Positions 6,053-8,035 of a stretch of 8,035 nt of DNA are shown here, piece after piece. The first letter of the stretch is position 1. Every line of letters begins with the position of its first letter. The position numbers and the translations under genes are program-made. Source of the stretch: DASTGO01 sp035719045 (GTDB lineage Bacteria > Actinomycetota > Actinomycetes > Actinomycetales > Kineosporiaceae); the NCBI GenBank assembly GCA_035719045.1, contig DASTGO010000423.1, forward strand, positions 1-8,035, written 5' to 3'. The notes under the pieces were generated by a model, which saw only the letters and a list, made by a program, of their open reading frames with translations, was not told where the DNA came from and made no database searches.

Positions 6053-6667
6053 TTAGGTGCCGCGGGCGTCGATCGCGCCCTGGGCGATCAGCGCGGCGGC
6101 CAACTGTTCGGCGAGGGCGGCGTCCCGGCGACGGCGGGCCCGGGTGGTCAGCGAGCGCGCGGCGGGCTGGGGTTCGGTTCCGCCGAGGATCAGCCGCCAC
6201 CCGCCGGACCACTCCCCGGTCCCACCGATGCAGAAGTCGACCCCGGCGGAGACCGGGCCGTCGACTCCGGGCCGGACCGCGGAGATGATGAGCACCCCGG
6301 CGGGCGCCGTCCAGCCGGTCCGGCGGTCGTAGTGCCAGCGCACCTGCGGCCCGGTCACGTAGAGCACGCCGTGCGCGGAGGGGGCCAGCCAGCGGTCCGC
6401 CGTCAGCTGCGCATCGGGCCGCAGCAGGTGCGCGACCACCGTGACGGTGCCCCGGGAGTCCACCGGCAGCCGGGCCCGGCCCCCACCGGTGATCCCGCGG
6501 ACCACGACGAACAGCAGGCCGGCGAACCCCAGCGGCAGCATCAGGCCCGCCACGCCCCACCAGACGGCGTAGTCGGAGCTGCGCAGGTCGATCCCCACGG
6601 CCAGCGGACCGGCGACCGGCCCGGCCAGGGGGCGAACCAGTTCGGTGAGGAACATGCCGTGGCTCAC
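6053..6667 (-). CDS. Hypothetical single-pass membrane protein, 204 aa
   Basis: I do not recognise this family. From the GTG at 6667 the protein has a short N terminus (MSHGMFLTELVRPLAG), one strong hydrophobic segment at about 34-58 (AVWWGVAGLMLPLGFAGLLF and VVVRGI), and a soluble domain at 70-165 of likely beta strands (GTVTVVAHLL, GVLYVTGPQVRWHYD, GVLIISAV, WRLILGG). It ends in a basic then Ala-rich helix (RARRRRDAALAEQLAAALIA). The soluble part is reminiscent of small PH-like membrane-associated domains, but that is only an impression of strand pattern. The GTG has no ribosome-binding site; it overlaps by GTGA the stop of a 14-codon leader that has an excellent one, so coupled translation is likely. 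The ATG at 6655 is an alternative start (200 aa). The gene has a candidate promoter at 6858-6886 and ends in TAA 6 bp from the transporter stop, with no visible terminator between. Confidence 0.75.
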   Translation of the reverse strand: MSHGMFLTELVRPLAGPVAGPLAVGIDLRSSDYAVWWGVAGLMLPLGFAGLLFVVVRGITGGGRARLPVDSRGTVTVVAHLLRPDAQLTADRWLAPSAHGVLYVTGPQVRWHYDRRTGWTAPAGVLIISAVRPGVDGPVSAGVDFCIGGTGEWSGGWRLILGGTEPQPAARSLTTRARRRRDAALAEQLAAALIAQGAIDARGT

Positions 6668-6708
6668 CGGCCGCAGGCAGGCAGTGCGCGGCGACCGTGG
6701 ACCGTCAT
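6664..6708 (-). CDS. Putative 14-aa leader peptide coupled to the membrane protein gene
   Basis: An ATG at 6708 is preceded by GAGGAGGA (6720-6713), with 5 nt between GGAGG and the ATG, the strongest ribosome-binding site in this part of the window. The frame encodes MTVHGRRALPACGR and stops at TGA 6666-6664, overlapping the downstream GTG start as GTGA. The ATG is out of frame with the 204-aa gene, so it is not simply an upstream start for it. The arrangement predicts translational coupling. The single cysteine and the RR/GR residues are not enough to call it a cysteine-responsive attenuator. The alternative is a sequencing or evolutionary frameshift that separated the real N terminus from its gene. 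Confidence 0.5.
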   Translation of the reverse strand: MTVHGRRALPACGR

Positions 6709-6719
6709 GGTGTCCTCCT

Positions 6720-6769
6720 CATCGCCGGGCGATCATCGCCGGGCGCCGGCGCCCACACCGGCGCCCACA
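6720..6769. repeat. Cluster of 12-bp duplications in the leader of the membrane protein gene
   Basis: CATCGCCGGGCG occurs at 6720-6731 and 6734-6745. CCGGCGCCCACA occurs as two adjacent copies at 6746-6757 and 6758-6769. A perfect 12-bp palindrome, GGCGCCGGCGCC, spans 6742-6753 across their junction. A third sequence, GCCGGGCGATCA, is found at 6724-6735 and again 110 bp away at 6834-6845. All lie between the candidate promoter and the leader peptide, so they would be in the 5' untranslated RNA. Several alternative stems are possible. Confidence 0.8.
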
Positions 6770-6857
6770 GCGACCGGGGGCGCCCTGGACGGGAGCGGGC
6801 GGCGAGCCGCTTCCCGCGGCAGGCGGTCACCGGGCCGGGCGATCAACTCGGCCCCGG

Positions 6858-6886
6858 AGTCTAGTGTCGGCGCGGGCTCCGCGGAA
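6858..6886 (-). promoter_or_regulatory. Candidate housekeeping promoter for leader peptide and membrane protein
   Basis: On the minus strand TAGACT (6863-6858) is a good actinobacterial -10 (TANNNT), with a weak -35 TTCCGC (6886-6881) 17 bp upstream. Transcription would start near 6851, giving a leader of about 140 nt. It lies just downstream of the OmpA-gene terminator, as expected for a new transcription unit. Confidence 0.5.
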
Positions 6887-6903
6887 TGTGATGTTCGGCC
6901 CGG

Positions 6904-6938
6904 GGTGGTCACCGGGGGGCTGCCGCCCGGTGACCACC
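6904..6938. terminator. 13-bp hairpin terminator after the OmpA-family gene
   Basis: GGTGGTCACCGGG (6904-6916) pairs perfectly with 6926-6938 around a 9-nt loop. It begins 13 bp beyond the stop codon of the OmpA-family gene on the minus strand. No T-run follows. It separates that operon from the promoter at 6858-6886. Confidence 0.78.
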
Positions 6939-6951
6939 GCAGGCACCCGCA

Positions 6952-7926
6952 TCAGTCCTGCAGCCGCAACTCCACCCTGCGGTTGAGGGCCCGCCCGGCG
7001 GGGTAGTCCGCCCCGCTGTCCGTCTTCTCCGGGGCGACCGGCTTGGTCTCGCCGAGGCCCTGCACGTCGAAGGTCCACCCCGGACCGAGCAGCGGGGCCA
7101 GGGCCGCCTGCACGGCTGCGGCGCGGTCCCGGGACAGGGTCAGGTTGGCGTCGGGGGTTCCGATGCCGTCGGTGTGCCCGTAGATCGCCAGCTTCCGCCG
7201 GGGCTGCGCCTTGAGCACCTGGGCGACCTTGGTGATCGCGTCGTTCGCCTGTGGGCTCAGCGTGGCCGAGCCGAACGCGAACAGCACGTCCGTCGCCAGG
7301 TCCACCCGGTCGGTGCCGGAGGCGGTGGCGGCACCGTCCCTGGTCCGGGCGAGCGGGGTGACGCTGCGGGCGGCCAGGGTACTCGTGGCCCCCGCCACCG
7401 GTGCGCCACTGCCTTCCACCGCCACCCCCGGGATGGGCTGGAACACGTCGAACACCAGGTCGACCTTCGCCCCGCCGGGATCGTCGAGCACGGCCACCAC
7501 GGTGGCCGACTTGTCCTTGCCCAGGGACGAGATCAAGCCGCACTCACACGTCGTCCCGTTCATCCGCACCTGGCCCCACCGCCCGGTGGCCGGGTCGAGA
7601 GCCGCGACCCCGATCATGCCGAACGGTGCCGCGGCGTCCTTCGTGGGGCCGGCGCCGGTCCGCAGCAGGTAGTCACGCAGGTCCCCGTTGCTGATGTTCG
7701 GGAGGTTCCAGTTGGTCACGGTGAGGGTCACCTCCAGGCCGTGGCCGGTGCGCTGGAGGCGCTCGACCCGCACCACCGCACCGCCGGTGCCCAGGGCCCC
7801 GTCCCGCACCGGGTTCGGCCGCTCAGCGGCCCGCGCAGCCAGGCCCGGGGCAGCGAGGTCCGCCGCTACGGCACAGGCGACGGCGGCGACACCGAGGGCT
7901 GTGCGGCGCCCGCCCCCACGCCTCAT
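6952..7926 (-). CDS. Secreted OmpA-family peptidoglycan-binding protein
   Basis: This is a 324-aa envelope protein with a C-terminal OmpA domain that should bind peptidoglycan. The N terminus is a signal peptide: basic MRRGGGRR, an Ala-rich hydrophobic core (about 9-30) and a likely cleavage after ARA near residue 33. Residues 45-170 are a beta-rich domain I cannot assign; it contains TVTNWNLPNISN and a C-E-C pair (C127, C129). A Thr/Ala-rich linker leads to the OmpA domain at about 208-322: DVLFAFGSATLSPQA (212-226), GHTDGIG (250-256), NLTLSRDRAAAV (261-272), GLGETKPVAPE (290-300) and GRALNRRVEL (311-320). D253 and R268 are 15 residues apart, like the diaminopimelate-binding Asp/Arg pair of Acinetobacter OmpA. 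There is no outer-membrane beta barrel; like mycobacterial ArfA-type proteins it would act outside the cytoplasmic membrane. The ATG overlaps the upstream stop (ATGA) and lacks a clear ribosome-binding site, implying coupling. A terminator follows. Confidence 0.92.
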   Translation of the reverse strand: MRRGGGRRTALGVAAVACAVAADLAAPGLAARAAERPNPVRDGALGTGGAVVRVERLQRTGHGLEVTLTVTNWNLPNISNGDLRDYLLRTGAGPTKDAAAPFGMIGVAALDPATGRWGQVRMNGTTCECGLISSLGKDKSATVVAVLDDPGGAKVDLVFDVFQPIPGVAVEGSGAPVAGATSTLAARSVTPLARTRDGAATASGTDRVDLATDVLFAFGSATLSPQANDAITKVAQVLKAQPRRKLAIYGHTDGIGTPDANLTLSRDRAAAVQAALAPLLGPGWTFDVQGLGETKPVAPEKTDSGADYPAGRALNRRVELRLQD

Positions 7927-8035
7927 GACTGCACCGGGACGTCGGTGAACGGCGCGTAACCCGCGATGGTCACGGTCACCGTGGTCGCCCCTGGCGGAAG
8001 GGTGACGTAGGCGTACACCCCCCGGGACAGGCCCT
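7923..8035 (-). CDS. C-terminal end of an unidentified gene in operon with the OmpA-family gene
   Basis: An open frame enters from the right edge and ends at TGA 7925-7923, overlapping the OmpA-family ATG by four bases. The visible 36 residues include GVYAYVTLPPGATTVTVTIA and end GYAPFTDVPVQS. Alternating Thr/Val and the G-x-F-T-D-VPV ending suggest the last strands of an extracellular beta-sandwich domain, consistent with a secreted or membrane-anchored partner of the OmpA-like protein. The family cannot be named from this fragment. Confidence 0.75.
   Translation of the reverse strand, partial: GLSRGVYAYVTLPPGATTVTVTIAGYAPFTDVPVQS

Noticed and set aside
6332..7006. 224-codon plus-strand frame spanning the membrane protein gene, the intergenic hairpin and the OmpA-gene end
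   Set aside because: It crosses two genes, a terminator and a promoter region in antisense, and its His/Arg/Pro/Gln-rich composition is typical of shadow frames.

Overview
The window is very GC-rich, with strong third-position G/C bias in every gene. It carries a ClpB of actinobacterial type behind a HAIR (HspR) operator, a proline/tyrosine-rich 'septum formation' membrane protein and a secreted OmpA-like protein. Together these indicate a high-GC Actinomycetota chromosome. I cannot place it to order or genus. I see no transposase, integrase, phage gene, tRNA, rRNA or CRISPR array, so this looks like ordinary housekeeping and cell-envelope chromosome rather than an island.

Layout. 3-767 (+): 3' part of a two-helix membrane protein with a secreted four-cysteine domain, followed by a perfect 17-bp hairpin (802-841). 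878-1042 (-): an intact 54-codon gene with an excellent ribosome-binding site, short enough to be missed by length-filtered gene finding. 1043-1297: its upstream region, then a 4.5-copy, 17-bp tandem repeat that stops 9 bp from the clpB stop codon. 1298-4003 (-): clpB. 4004-4456: a 453-bp divergent intergenic region holding a HAIR operator interlocked with a SigH/SigR-type promoter for clpB. 4457-6046 (+): an AspT/YidE-type transporter with two TrkA-C domains; its best start is 8 codons inside the longest reading frame. 6053-6667 (-): an unrecognised single-helix membrane protein, convergent with the transporter (6 bp between stops). It appears to be translated by coupling to a 14-codon leader peptide (6664-6708) that has the only good ribosome-binding site. 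6952-7926 (-): a secreted OmpA-family peptidoglycan-binding protein, overlapping by ATGA the end of an upstream gene cut by the window edge (7923-8035), with a hairpin terminator at 6904-6938.

How the genes fit together. ClpB is the stress-response element: a disaggregase probably repressed by HspR and perhaps activated by an ECF factor of the SigH/SigR kind. The remaining genes are mostly envelope-related (septum-domain protein, transporter, small membrane protein, OmpA-like protein) and sit in separate short transcription units. No multigene pathway is visible, and I found no convincing new defence or mobile system. The most useful second-look items are the hidden 54-aa gene, the coupled leader peptide with its repeat-rich 5' region, the HAIR/SigH overlap and the tandem repeat beside clpB.
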